Assembly (NCBI GenBank): GCA_963576565.1
Contig: OY755039.1
Span: 126,712,640 to 126,776,639 of the forward strand
Direction of reading: 5' to 3'
From: Aspidapion aeneum
Taxonomy: Eukaryota; Arthropoda; Insecta; Coleoptera; Brentidae
DNA length: 64,000 nt
Part shown: piece by piece, positions 11,940-24,749 of the stretch
How the letters are laid out: the number at the start of each line of letters is the position of its first letter
How positions within the stretch are numbered: the stretch's first letter is position 1
Program-made: the position numbers and the translations under genes
Notes under the pieces: generated by a model
Seen by the model: the letters and a program-made list of their open reading frames with translations, nothing else
Told to the model about the DNA's origin: nothing
The model's database searches: none

Positions 11940-13068
11940 ATTAAGTGTTTAGTTAATAATAGATGTCACAACAGTTGAAACAGTATAACTCTATAAGGGA
12001 GGATATAATAAAGTTTTTAGTTTAACCGGGATTCGAACCAAAGCGAATATATGACGGCTCCAGGTTCAAAACCCGCCTATGCAAAAAACTTCTAGACTTT
12101 CCCTAGACAATATTTAGCCTCAAAATATTTTTTAGTAAAACCAAAACCAGAGGTAAACTTTCAATGAAGTTGTAAGTCTTTATAATATCATTGTAAACCA
12201 CCCTCAGATCCGCCCTTAATCACAAAACATAGTCTCATAACCCAAAAATGTACCCAAGTATATAGAATAGAAACTAGAAATTAAAAAACACAATCCGCCT
12301 TCAATGTATAACTTTAATAAACTAAAAAGAAGTGTAAATGTTAAGCTGATGCCTGATGTGTATTAAATGTACTTTCTTTTTATTCTATTTATATATTAAA
12401 TTGTTTTTAAATATCAATATTTTTATTTATTTTTGAATTCTAGAGATTTTTTATCGATCAGTAAATTTTTATAAACAGTTTTACATTATTTTAATTTTAA
12501 TATTTTTAAGCGTGTGTACCTTAAATAAAAAAGTATTAGATTAGATCTGATATATATTTAAATAAATGTATGTATGCTATAGATTCTATTTAAGTTTTGT
12601 TATATACTTTGACATATTTACTTATTGTTTATTTTTTTAATGTAAAAAAAAAATTCAATAAATCTCTGACTAGGCAATTTTCATTGAGAATGACTTTCAG
12701 TTCGGTTCGTTTGTTTTGTTTTAAATTCTTTATAGAGTTTAAACAGACTGAAAGCCATTCTGAAATGACATTGTGCCCGGTCTTTTAACTGTGCTTACAA
12801 AATATACGTATAAAATTACCATAAACTGGTAAAAAACAGGAGCTTATTGCTTTAAAAAATAAGGCTAGAAATAAATAATAAAATTATAAAACTATTGTAA
12901 GGCTTCGAAAATTGGCACCAAGAAAATAATTATTAACAGTAACTGCCATATTTGTAGGAAGTCTCTATTTGCAAACAACTGCACCTCGGCTATTTTCTAT
13001 CCGGCTGGGCCATATCGTATTAGTATAGTTTTAGAGATTGTGCTTTCTTAGGGCAGTAACTCATTTTA
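11940..13068. other. AT-rich stretch, no gene seen
   Basis: No coding region or clear element boundary was recognised. A GGGATTCGAACC string near 12028 resembles a tRNA T-arm complement but no cloverleaf is present. Confidence 0.4.
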
Positions 13069-13071
13069 TTA

Positions 13072-13480
13072 GCACACACGTATACTATAACTATAGTAGT
13101 GTCAAAAGTAAGAAAAAACGTTGCTCCAATTTAAAAAATTTTAATATATCTTTGCGTTTCAGATGATTTTGGAACTTTTTTGTCGCGCTGTCTGTCTGTA
13201 TGTCTGCTTGCCTGTCGACCAACGCGCATAACTCAAAAACTACTTGCCCGATTTTAATAAAATTGGGTACCTAGTATGGGTTTTGACTCTGGATGGTGTC
13301 ATTTAAAAATAAATAAAATTCACCGGAAATAAGCCAAAGAAAAGAGCGGGGATAATAATTAAAGATATCGGGGGTATGTATAATGTGATGCAAATAGACA
13401 TTTCCATGTTCAAAGGGCTTTTCCAGCACAGTTTAGAATTTGATTGATAAATACCCTTTGTTAGGCGCTTCCCACACTTT
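13072..13480. mobile_element. Partial copy of the MITE family seen at 62721-63161
   Basis: Both copies share an end of the form GC(T/A)CACAC preceded by TTA, then a GTCTGTCTGT-rich segment. Both also share ACCAACGCGCATAACTCAAA, TTGCCC and TTGGTACCTAG-like blocks in the same order. The right terminus is not recognisable here, so the right boundary is approximate. Confidence 0.6.
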
Positions 13481-15570
13481 ATCATCCTGAAAAAGTTTTT
13501 GAACATCAGGGGGCGTAGGGGGCTTGAACGAAAATTTAAACAGTGTTGTAAGGGCCCAATGTCAAGTGATCTTGACCTTTCTGTTAATTCGGCGAATTTT
13601 GGACGTATACGATTGACGCATGTCTTGAATTTATCTGTATACGTACGGGATGGCCCTCTAAAACTGACTGAGGCATTCAATTGAAGTGTTTGGATATAAA
13701 TTGTGACCAAAAGTTTGTCTAGCTTAATATCTATGTATGTATTAAAAACATATGATTTTGATTGGTTCAAGTGTTGGTGTGACGTCACTTCGAAAGAACC
13801 ACCACACCGTGGCGCGATCCAATTTTATTGAAGACTCCTATAGATTTTTACTTAGACTCCAAATAAAATTATGTCCATTATGGAAAGCACCAATTCGCAG
13901 TTTAATTTTTAACTGCTGGCAAATATTTTCCCATCTCAAAAAGAAAGAAATATAATTTTAAATTTGACGCTTTTCGCCACCAAGGTAAAGTAGGATCGTG
14001 ATAAATTTCTTAGCGTTTTTTTAAGATGCTAAAAATGACTTAATTTTTGCAATTTACTGCTTACCATCTTTATTCCAAAGCAAACAAAACTATGCGCTAA
14101 ACCACGATTCGCATTTTAAAGTCAAACTGTTGAGTGTGAATTAAAACTGTTGGCTTTTTTTCGTTGCTTTTTCGCAGCTAGCGGCAAAATAGTGCTTAAC
14201 AATTTTTAAAAAAAGCTCTTTTATACATGCGAAATTTGTACAAAACAATCTTAAGACAAACTTTTGATCACAATTTACCACTAACACCACTGCCAATATG
14301 TTATAGTTAATTTTTGTTAATGGCGTAAGTTGATACTTACATTTTCCATGTATAGATATATCTAGGCGTATGATAAATTTTCATTGTTTTTGAACAAATT
14401 TAAACGGGAAAAACAATGTAAAATGCAGCTCTGGATGTTGCCAAAAGACGCCTCATTAATGGAAAAGTGATCTGTTGATACTGTAAATAAATATCAAAAA
14501 AGTGTACGCTATCAAGACTGCTTGAAAGTTTAAAAGTTCTTTATAACTGATTAGTGAAGGGAGGCAAATATTAATAAAATGATTTTCTTAACAAAAATTA
14601 AAGTTTACGTTTTATTTGTGACCTTACCAAGGAGGATTCAACCTCGTTGGACCTTACCTTGCAAAATACCAATCGATAGGGTGCGAAAAGGACTGTCTTA
14701 TCTAACTTTTTGGATTTTTAAAATAGTCACCTGTCTTTCTATTTTATAGTTTGGCAACCAGCTTAATTATTGTTAAAATACTCTTTTAAAAAATCGTTTA
14801 AATTCTAGCAAAAATTTAACATCCTTGCTTCCAAAGATTATAGATTATAATATATATTATTAAGATGGGCCTCAAAATTATATTATTATTATATACAGTG
14901 TGTCGAACGTACATAAGTTCGGGTAAGCAGTCCAAAGATGGCGCTACAAACATTTTCGAAAATCACGCACGGGTGTCTTATTTAATTTTATCTAAAAAAT
15001 ACCAATTGATTTCAAAATATTTTTAATATAACAAGATTATTTGTATTCCATAATCTATTAAAAATTATTTTAAAAATTTTAAAAATCATTTATCTATTAT
15101 TTTGCTATGCTCGGTACCACTACTTATATCAAAAAGTCTTTAAAATATTTTAGATAATCATTTCAACGAAATACATAAAAAATAAACCAATAACTGCACA
15201 TTTATTTTTTTATTTAGCTATGTTCAGTATTCCACCAGTCAGGCTTTTTTTAAACTGTAATATATTTTATTTGGGGATAAATAAATCAATGGTAATTTAG
15301 TCACATACTAGTCATTTAAGGAATGTTTAACAAAAGTATTTGACTGTCGGTATACCAATCACAGTTTTTTTTATTTAGTTCCATAATTTCACCTTAAGTT
15401 AAATCTTTTATGAACTAGATGTCTATATTTTTATAAGTCTATAAGAAGCGTTTTCATGTCCAACGGCATTCACTCATTTTTGGCGGAGCTGAAGGTAATT
15501 GTGTTTATAAAAAATATTTTTATAAAACAAGCTTATATCACTGTATACATACTTAAAGCAACGCTTATAG
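13480..15570. other. Non-coding region without recognisable gene
   Basis: Only short ORFs without domains are present. At about 14897 a TACAGTGTGTCGAACGTACA string resembles terminal repeats of small TA-flanked elements, but no partner end was found. Confidence 0.4.
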
Positions 15571-16770
15571 ACTGGGTGGGCCAAAAAAAACCGGACAATT
15601 ATTTTTTCATTATCAACTTTTGAACTTTACCATCGATTTTAATGGGACAAATTGCACCTGACAGAGAATTAATCAGAGTTTTGACTAAATATACTTTTTT
15701 GTCCGGAATCTTAAAATCCAAGATGGCGGACAAAATTAATTTGTACCCTTCAAAGATGCTCGTTTATTCTTCTGTTGTGAATATGTTTTAATTATTTATT
15801 TCAATCAGTAACAAAGCTGCATTCTTGCCACGCACAACAAGGTACGAATCAGTAAAATCGGTTTGATGGTTCTAAAGAAAAATATATTTGTTTCTACCAT
15901 TGTTTTGTATATTATACGATTGCCTTGCCAATCATTTCTGAAAAATGTTTTAGTTTTTTTTTACCCTGTAGAAAAGCACTACTCTTCTCCCACTAAGGTA
16001 CAAAGTAATAAAATCGGTTAAGTAATTCTCACAAAATCTGATTTTGTTTTAACCATTGTTTTACAAATTATACAATTGCATTGCCAATCCTGTCGGCATA
16101 CAGTTCTTTATTATTACTGAGCCGATTTTAGTGAAATTAGTCTGTAAAACAATGGTTGAAACAAAAATAGATATTTTGAGAACCACCACACCGATTTTTA
16201 CTAATTTGTACGTCTTTTTGTGAGGTTGTCTATAAATTGAAAAAAAACTAAAACATTTTTGGAAAATAAGAATAATCATGCCTTTTTGAAGAATCAGGTA
16301 TGATTCTGTGCGCCATCTTAAATTTTAAGATGGCGATAAATTTTGATCATGATCTTTAAAAAGCAATCAATTCTCACCAGGATGTTTTTTATTTCATCAA
16401 AATCGGTTTAGTTGGCAAGGCATTCGTATAGTATGCAAAACAATGGTTGAAACAAAAATATTTTTTTTAGAACCACTGACCCGATTTTGCTAGTTCATAC
16501 CTTGTTGTGCGTGGCAAGAATGCTGCTTTTTTTCTAATTTAAAAAATATATTAAAACATGTTTGCAACACAAAAATAAACGAGCATCTTTGAAGGGTACA
16601 TTTTAATTTAGTCCGCCATCTTGAAGTTTGAGATGGCGGACAAAAAATATATTCAGTCAAAACTCTGATTAATTCTCTGTCAAGTGGAGTTTGTCCCATT
16701 AAAATCGACTGTATAGTTCAAAAGCTATAATGAAAAAAAAATTGTCCGGTTTTTTTTTGGCCCACCCGGT
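15571..16770. mobile_element. 1.2-kb terminal-inverted-repeat element, non-autonomous
   Basis: The left end ACTGGGTGGGCCAAAAAAAA and the right end GGCCCACCCGGT are inverted partners, followed inward by CCGGACAATT / AATTGTCCGG. Further mirrored blocks (AAGATGGCGGACAAA, GGTACGAATCAG-like) continue inward. TA is close to both ends. No transposase frame is visible. A second, broken family member occupies roughly 42968-45758. Confidence 0.85.
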
Positions 16771-16779
16771 AAATATATT

Positions 16780-18280
16780 TATATTTTTACTTACGTGAAA
16801 ATTTATCGGAATCTATGAAAGGGTTTAATTTTGAAAGGGCAATTGAGTACGCAACACGTTGGAGCCATTTTCAAATAAAGATCTTACTTAAAATACGCAT
16901 TTATGAATGACAAGAAAAAATTGACAGACATAAAAAGTTGATAAATTTGAAAAGTTTGACGGTGTAAAAATTTAGGGTCACTGCATCCTGGAAGCCTGGC
17001 GTCTCCACCTAGTAAAAATTATGGAATAAATGCTATCTCGGGAATGCTTACCGAACTATCAGTGGGCAGGCCGCTTGCTTCAAAACTGACAAAATTAAGA
17101 TAAACTGTCTAAGTTGCAGTTGTCCCTGCTTTCATGGTTGTCATGGGCTTGGTACATGCTAAAAATGGGTAACTTGATTTTTTTCGGTAAATCGCGTTGA
17201 AGACTTGCTAGTAATCTTCTAATTAAGTTCTTTCTAATGTGATAACTGGGTATCGTACTTCATTATAATCGGAAAGTTTTTTACCACAATTAGGTGTTTT
17301 CCATTAACTTCAAGTGTGTTTTCTAATTTCCCGAATTGGTATTTTTTAGATAATAGTTGTAGTAGTAATAAGGCTATGATATGGTATCATTAGAGCAGCT
17401 GAGCATCCTATAAATTTAATTTTTTTGAAGTGTTAGGCCAGAACGCTTATTCTTGACGTTTATTCTTACCGGCCCGTGATCGCTCACCTTTGTGACGATT
17501 CCAAGCAAAAATTTTTTTAAATATTATTGTTTAGGAACTTTGCATTTGTTTTCAATTATTTTTAACAGTTTTCCATAAATAGAAAAAGATATTAATATAC
17601 ATTCATAACATAACATTCTTTTCAAATACAGACAAATGTCTGGGCTATTTATACACTTTTTATAAATTGTACCTACAGGGCTCGACTTCGAACGTTTAGC
17701 CTTTATGAAAAGCGTATAAAAAAGGATGAACTTATGGAAAGCAAGAAGTCAGTGAGGGACCAAAGAAGCGCATATTCAGGAGCGTTTGCCGCTGTGACTC
17801 AAAATTCATTAATAGTTTTTTATTACTAAACAGGAACAATCACAATAACCTTGCTCTTTTATTAAAGTCGCGCTTAAATGCCGCTCAAGTAGTGTTCGAT
17901 CTCCTGGCGGCGGCTCACGAAGTCAAGTTGCTAAAAGTCACCATACACTATCCAGGAAACAGAATAGGGGACATTTTTGGAGGTAGGGATGTACGACAGC
18001 ACTAAACCTCTTGCCCCTCTACTGGTTTCAATCTGCAGAAAAAAATGTTTGTCACGTTTTACTACTCCTTTTAAAATTTTATTTTTGCCCCTTAAATGGA
18101 GGAGCCATTCCTCTTGAAAAAAAAACAATAAGTTGAAATGCGGTGTTATGGTAATTGCAGTTATTTAAGTTTTTAAAATAATTGAAAAATTATTTTACAA
18201 TTATAATGAAATTACAAAATTGCAATTGAGTTACTAAAGTGATTGTTATTATTTGTAAAAAGCTATTTTGCTTTTATTAT
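16780..18280. other. Non-coding region, no gene seen
   Basis: Only short domain-less ORFs are present, and no repeat ends were recognised. Confidence 0.4.
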
Positions 18281-18286
18281 TTAATA

Positions 18287-20011
18287 GTAGAGTTTAAAAG
18301 CGCGTAAAAGGCTTCTAGAACCGACTTCCGTGTGCACTTCATTGCTAAAATGTAAGACACAATTTAAATCATTTCTTACACCCTAAGAATGCAAAATCGA
18401 CTGGTCGTCCAAAAATCGTCGTGTGCAGGGGGTAGTGGGGGTAGTTTTTCAAAAAATTTGGAAAAAATTTTTTTTGCATTTTTTGAATCTATAAAGTGTG
18501 CTCATGACTCCACCAAAAGCATATAGTAATATTACTATCAGAAACATTTATTTTTCAATGTTTAAAATATCGTTCCCAATGCTTTTATATGGAGTTCCCT
18601 ATTAAACAAGTGCTCGCCCTGAAAACGCGTATTTATAATAATGTATAACTTGTTATAACTCGAGAACCCTTTGCTTAATCAAAAAAACACCTTCTGTAAA
18701 CTTTGTGTATCAAAGATCAGGGATCACAGTAATTTTTGAAAAATGTCAATCGGACGCATAGTTTTTTTTAAAGTAGCAAAGAGTGAAGCCATGACGCGAC
18801 GAACGCGGCAGACACTGACATGCGACGAAGGGTCAGATATTTTACAAATGCACGGCTGGCCAGGCGAAACGCGACTCTATGTCTTGAGACAAGTCGAGAC
18901 ACACATAAGTTCATTTTTCGTTTAACTCTCGCGGTTACAGATGTTTAAGTTACTTACTTGGTTTTTTGCTTGTGAATTGCGTTATGTATAAATGTTGTGC
19001 TTGTGTGATTTGGCCGTGAAGGGCCAAATATCAAAGGCTAGGCGTGAAGAAAAGGGAAATTTAGTTCTATATTAGAATGTGACATATTTTAAGACGCCGA
19101 CAATTTATTTTAATTATCTCGACGGCGACAGATGCGCTATTGTGTAGGCTTGCAAAAAAAATACATAGTTTATTACCGTTAAAATTGTGTCTTCTAAGTG
19201 TAAACTAATTACACCATGTCAAATTTTCAGTTTTCACATATTATGCCTATAGCAGGGAGTGGGGGGCTCAAATCAAAAGTCTCGATTCCAATATAGAATT
19301 TAACGGGAGGCGCGTAGTTTCCCATTCAAATATGGATTCCCGGAGGCGCGTAGGGCCGAGTTACATACTAATATAGTGAATATGGACTCTCGTAGGCCTG
19401 TAGGGCCGAGAATCAAATACTAATATAGAAATAAATTGGAGTCCCGTAGGGCCGAGAGTCACATACTAATACAGAAATAAATTGGAGGTCCCAGAGAGTC
19501 ACATTCCAATATCCAATTTAACGGGAGGCGCGTAGGGCCGAGAGTCACTTACTAATATAGACATAAATTGGAGGCCCGTAGGGCCGAGAGGCACATTATA
19601 ATATAGAATTAAACTAGACGCGGGTAGTTTCCCTTTTAAATATGGATTTCCGGAGGCCCGTAGGGCCGAGAGTCACATTCTTATATAGAACTAAATTTCC
19701 CTTTTTTTCACGCCTAGCCTTTCATATTTGGCCCTTCACGGCCAAAGCACACCAGCACAACATGTATACATAACGCAATTTACAAGCAAAAAACCAAGTA
19801 AGTAACCTAAACATCTGTAACCGCGAGAGTTAAACGAAAAACAAACTTAATTTTTGAAAAAACTACCCCCACCACCCCCTGCACACGACGATTTTTGGAC
19901 GACCAGTCGATTTTGCATTCTTAGGCTGTAAGAAATGATTTAAATTGTGTCTTACATTTTAGCAATGAAGTGCACACGGGGTGACACGATAGAAGCGGCT
20001 TTTAACTCTAC
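18287..20011. mobile_element. 1.7-kb terminal-inverted-repeat element with internal tandem array
   Basis: GTAGAGTTTAAAAGC at the left pairs with GCTTTTAACTCTAC at the right, with TA outside both ends. Two further mirrored blocks confirm the symmetry. In one, 18340-18450 pairs with 19860-19980 (CACACGACGATTTTTGGACG). In the other, 18910-19060 pairs with 19690-19850 (AACTCTCGCGGTTACAGATG). The centre holds the tandem array listed separately. No transposase was seen, so it is non-autonomous. Confidence 0.88.
19285..19700. repeat. Tandem array of ~50-60 bp units, GGCCCGTAGGGCCGAGAG type
   Basis: About seven diverged units share CGTAGGGCCGAGAGTCACAT followed by ACTAATATAGAAATAAATTG-like sequence. 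Two units instead carry GTAGTTTCCC. The array is far more GC-rich than its surroundings and lies inside the inverted-repeat element. Confidence 0.9.
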
Positions 20012-21045
20012 TATAAAGCAATCCACGTTTCGTAATGAATTTAAGGGGTAAGTTCGCAATGTATTACGAAGGAAGAGGGCTCCTAAATTAAGCATTTTCA
20101 CATTTTGTAAATTATGAAAAAGTGAAAAAAGTAAATAAAAAATAATTGTGAACTACTTATTTTTTATTTTGCAAGTAGGAAATTTATAATTATTTTTTTG
20201 TTGTAATTAATTACACAGTTTTCTAAGTACATTCCTGTAAAGTAATTTGTAATGTAATAGTTACTTTTCAAAGTATTGGTTTCTAACACTGGTTGAGAAT
20301 AAATCGGTACACATAAAGACCAAGGAATTTGGTATCCATAAAATTGAATTTGTGGAATATTTTGTTTGTGCGTGTAGTAACCTCCTTTAACATTTTTGCC
20401 ATGTTAGAAAGCTCTACCTGTACACTTAATTACGGATTTGCAGTATTGGTTATTAGTCATACAGTTCAAATGATATCTAAGAGATGGCGCTCTAGCAATT
20501 AAAATCAAGGGGTTTTAAGGATTTTATGCATCGCCGTCTTTGGCCTACTCAGCCGGTAAGAGTAATGTCATTAGATCCCGAACAGAAAACAATTTTCTTG
20601 AATTGCTAACTTGACAACAGCGCTAACCTATTTATCTCTCTTAGTGCCATTTATTTAAATAGCGATCTTACTTCAATTCACATATTTTCAATGGCCAAAC
20701 GATCGTTGACGAACCCTGTATATCTTGGTCTACGATCTCGTCGTGGCAATATACTCCTTACTGTAATGAAGCAGTTTTACTAATATATAGTACCGTAAAA
20801 TTTAATAGGATATAATTCAATTCAATTTTCAATTCAATTTTACTCTATTGTTTTCAGAAAGTATTTTCTATAACAATGGGTGCGCTAAACTAGTAATAAT
20901 AGTAGTTTAAACAAAAGTAAAAATAAAAGCCTTAACTAAATTCCTAAAATATCAAACATTTTTAGAATAAGACTAAAATAAAAAAGAGGAAATATAATTG
21001 GTTAATAAAAAAGTATATATCGGTAAAGCAAAATAGTCGGGCAGC

Positions 21046-22590
21046 AAAACGCTATTTTCGTCAATTTTTGGGGGATTTTGACAAGCATTGGCACGTTTAT
21101 ACATCGACCCAAGAAAAGTAAAAAACCAAAAAAATTTTCGTGGATTTGTCTCTCTAAGTGCCCTGAACTTTCCGGTCTGCACCTTTCCACTTTTTTCAAA
21201 ATATCTCAAAATCAAAAAAAGGCAAAATATTTATTGCTACGGTTTTCATTAGGCAAGACCTGTCTCTATGGGCCTAAGTACCACAACTTTTAAAAATATT
21301 TATCGATTTAAAAAAAAAATAATGTCAAAGTCAAAACTTTGACAAATTTACCAAACTAATGATTTTTTTAAAACTTGAATTTTTGAACGCTGTCAAGAAA
21401 TTTCTAAGGCGGATTTTATCTGACATACTTTTTTCTGCCTTTTGAGTCTTGCTATACTACCCTTTTTAAAGTATTAAAAAATATAGCAGGAAAAATCTGT
21501 AGCAGAATCACAAATACCAAGCTGTCGCGTTTTTCGCAAAATTCAAAGACCTTGCACTGCTTATACAAATCATTTTTTTAAAACTTCAGTTGAACAAAAC
21601 GTAAAAGACTATTTACTGGTTCTAATAGACAACTAAATATAAAATTTACTCTCCTAAAAAAAAACTTAGAAATATAGTCCAAAATATTAAAAAATTTACC
21701 AACCAGTATACGATTTTAATATTTTTTTAAAAAACTGAAAAATATCCAACTTTAAACGCTTTTTTGCTACCACATACCAAGTATATTTTTTTTTAAATTC
21801 ATACCGTTTAAAAGCTTGTCTATATTAGAACAAAGGTTTTCGGGGGACCCAAAATTAAACGCAAAATAAAAAATCCCCAGCCGTTTATCTCCAAATGTGT
21901 AGTTTTTTCTTAAAAAATCGTTACTTTGAATCAGTGATTTTTCCATGTTTGCGGTAAATTTTTTTTTTAGTTGAGTAAATTTTATATTTAGTTGCCTATT
22001 AGAACGAGTAAATAGTCTTTTTTGTTTTGTTCAAATAAAGTTTTAAAAAATTGATTTGTATAAGCAGTCCAAAGTCTCTGAATTTTGCGACAAACGCGAC
22101 AGCTTGGTATATGTGATTCTGCTACAGGTTTTTCCTGCAATATTTTTTAATGTTTTAAAAAGTGAGATAGAGCCAGACTTGAAGGAAGAAAAGAAAGTAT
22201 GTCAGGTAAAATCCGCCTCAGAAATTTCTGGACAGGATCCAAAAATTCAAGTTTTGAAAAAATAGCCACTTTGGTAAATTTGTCAAAGTTTTGATTTTGA
22301 CATTATTTTGTCTGAAATCGATAAATATTTCTAAAAGTTGTGGTACATGGGCCCATAGAGACAGGTCTTACCTTATTAAAACAGCAATAAAAATAAACTA
22401 ATTTTGAGTTTTTTTGAAAAAAATGGCAAGGCGCAAACCAGAAATTTAAGGACACTGATATGCAACTTATAGTGGAGTACTCACCATTTTTTTATATTTT
22501 TTACTTTGCTCAAGTTGATGTACAATTGTGCCAATGTTTATCAAAATCCCCCAAAAATTGACGAAAATGGCGGTTTAATGACCAACCATT
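21046..22590. repeat. Large imperfect palindrome, two ~600-bp arms
   Basis: The arm at about 21046-21660 is matched in inverted order by 21960-22590. Examples are ACCTGTCTCTATGGGCC versus GGCCCATAGAGACAGGT, and AATTTTTGGGGGATTTTGA versus TCAAAATCCCCCAAAAATTG. The central ~300 bp (21660-21960) form the loop. The arms differ by scattered substitutions and short indels, so it is old or drifting. It is likely a transposable element, but its outer ends were not defined. Confidence 0.8.
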
Positions 22591-23050
22591 ATACGTTTAA
22601 AAGCTTGTCTATATTAGAACAAAGGTTTTTGGGGGACCCAAAATTAAACGCAAAATAAAAAATCCCCAGCCGTTTATCTTCAAAAATGTAATTTTTGCTT
22701 AAAAAACCGTTATTTTAAACCTATGATTTTTCCATGTTTGTGGTAAATTTTTGAATATATTGGATTATATTTATTTTTTTTAAGAAAATAAATTTTGAAT
22801 TTAGTGCTCGATCAGAACCGGTCAAAATTATTTTAAGTTTTGGTCAAATAAAGTTTAAAAAAATTGTTTTATATAAGCAGTTCAAAATCTTTGAATTTTG
22901 CGAAAAACGCGACAGCATGGTATTTGTGACTGCGACAGATTTTCCCTGCAAGATTTTTTCAAATTTTAAAAAGTGAGATATAGCCAGACTCAAAAGAAAG
23001 AAAAAAAAGTATGTCAGATAAAATCCGCCTCAGAAACTTTTTGTCAATTT
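22590..23050. repeat. Direct repeat of the loop and inner right arm of the palindrome
   Basis: The sequence from CGTTTAAAAGCTTGTCTATA through CCCCAGCCGTTTATCT, on to GCGACAGC and ATCCGCCTCAGAAA, repeats 21806-22230 in the same orientation with about 10-15% apparent divergence. The palindromic family therefore exists here as more than one partial copy. Confidence 0.8.
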
Positions 23051-23419
23051 TAAGATCAAATGTCAGTTTACAATGTAAAACTGTCAAAATATTGCCTAGC
23101 TTTATTGCAATAAGTCCCTATTAAATAAAACTCTGACATATAATTCACGCCAGCTGACATTAAAATAAATTAAAGATAAACAAAAATTGTGAATACAATC
23201 GGTTTAATTTGTTTGTCAAAGCAATATCAATATCTCTTCGTTACCTGGGGCTAAGGCAGAATTATCAAAAACAAAATAAATTAAGACGAATTTATTGCCT
23301 TAAATAAATGTACATCAAATACAAAAGCAACAGCACGTCAAAATTTAGACCGAAATATTGCAACATTAGCTACACGAAAAATACCACCTAGAAAAAGTAG
23401 CCGCATAATCAGTTTATAG

Positions 23420-23668
23420 AACAACCACAGCATACAGTTACACAACTCCACAATAAAAAAGAATGTCGAAATCCGTAAACAGACCATGAATCCGTCCTTA
23501 AAAGTCCTAGACGTCTGCAATTTTCCCCAGTGGGTGAAGTCATATGAAATCAACGAAAACAAGAAGGTTTGGCACATCATCTTTTATGTCCATCCCATTT
23601 TAATGATTTTTGGAACATTTGTACTACTAGTCAAAGGGATATTGGCCATTTGGCTCAAACAACCGTAA
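23420..23668 (+). CDS. Candidate small membrane protein or exon
   Basis: An 83-codon frame opens after a TATAG that could be a splice acceptor and ends with TAA at 23666-23668. The first methionine, at 23486, gives a 60-residue peptide. Residues about 31-58 form one strongly hydrophobic segment (FYVHPILMIFGTFVLLVKG), preceded by a charged lysine/glutamate-rich stretch. That predicts a single-pass membrane protein. Third codon positions are near half G/C although the surroundings are clearly AT-rich. A canonical AATAAA lies at 23684-23689, 16 bases after the stop. The HP-x-LM-x2-G pattern weakly recalls a helix of cytochrome b561-type proteins, but that is only resemblance. I do not recognise the gene. 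It could be a retroposed exon, a small gene or chance; the minus-strand ORF here is treated as its shadow. Confidence 0.4.
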   Translation, partial: NNHSIQLHNSTIKKNVEIRKQTMNPSLKVLDVCNFPQWVKSYEINENKKVWHIIFYVHPILMIFGTFVLLVKGILAIWLKQP

Positions 23669-23683
23669 AAAACCATGTACTAA

Positions 23684-23689
23684 AATAAA
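23684..23689 (+). promoter_or_regulatory. AATAAA polyadenylation signal after the small ORF
   Basis: A canonical hexamer 16 bases after the stop at 23668. In AT-rich DNA such hexamers also arise by chance. Confidence 0.35.
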
Positions 23690-24131
23690 TTTAGATATCT
23701 TGAGAACTATTTACACCAAAGAATTTTTAATTTTTGAACAAATTTTGAATTTGTTTTTTAATAAAATTACTACTGGTGTAATTAGTTCTCGAGATATATA
23801 AATTTACTTTTGTACATTTTTGAGCGAAATTGCCAGTTTTTGATTTTCAAAAATTAATTTAAAATACTACTACTGAAAATTTGGGATTCTTTATACACTT
23901 GACCGGTAGAACGAATGTTTATAAAAATTATTACATCGGAAAGATGGTCTGCCAACCCTCCGTTTTTCGCTGATTACATATGAATTGACCTATGAAAGTT
24001 CCAGACGTCTAGGAATTTTGTTAACGTCGGGTTCAGATTCATCATCGAAAAATACATAGGAATATCATAGTCTGTCTTTTTTTTTCTTCTGGATTTGTGT
24101 TATAGCTGAGAGAGGCTTATTGTCAAAAATC

Positions 24132-24743
24132 GTGTCCCGTAGAATAGTTGTGGAAGATTTTTTAAAACTGCCTTTAATCAATTGGTAATAGATCACACAA
24201 TTGTTATATATCTTAAAAACTAACAAAGATATAAGTTTTTTTAAAAGAACAAAAAAATATTATCCCAAATCGATTAGTTATTAATTATTCAACAATTTCA
24301 CAATCTTGGATTTATGACGTCACACAGGCGCTTTTGCTTAATTTGGTATGAACCGAACCGAACACCAGGCGACTTTTTATTAAGTGATCCATAACTAATC
24401 GATTTAGGGTAGTCTTAAACTTTCTTCCTCAATTTTGTTTGTTTGGGTAAAAAAAGTTTCTATTTTTTTAGTAATTAAAAAAAAAATAATATCTTTGTTA
24501 CTTTTTAAGATATGAAGCATTTCTTTACCATCTTACTTGATGTTCTATTGCAAACCAAAAACATATTAACAGTTTTTCTGCAAAAACTAATTTAAAAAAA
24601 GTTATAGGCCAAAGTTTGTAAAAACACAAAAAAGAGCGGCCATCTTGGATTTATGACGTCACTAAAATTGGAGGCAAACACCTGGTGACTAAAAATTCTA
24701 GGGTAGTTTAAAAAAATCTTCCGCAACTATCCCCCGGGATACC
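24132..24743. mobile_element. Inverted-repeat element (MITE-like)
   Basis: GTGTCCCG...ATAGTTGTGGAAGATTTTTT at the left pairs with AAAAAATCTTCCGCAACTAT...CGGGATAC at the right. CTTGGATTTATGACGTCAC occurs twice inside in direct orientation (near 24303 and 24643). No coding capacity was seen and the exact ends are uncertain. Confidence 0.7.
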
Positions 24744-24749
24744 ACACCT

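Noticed and set aside
12020..12085. tRNA-like GGGATTCGAACC string
   Set aside because: There is no acceptor stem, D-arm or anticodon stem that folds into a cloverleaf.
13303..13788. 161-codon minus-strand ORF
   Set aside because: It overlaps a MITE-derived segment, has no recognisable domain, and its composition is that of non-coding AT-rich DNA.
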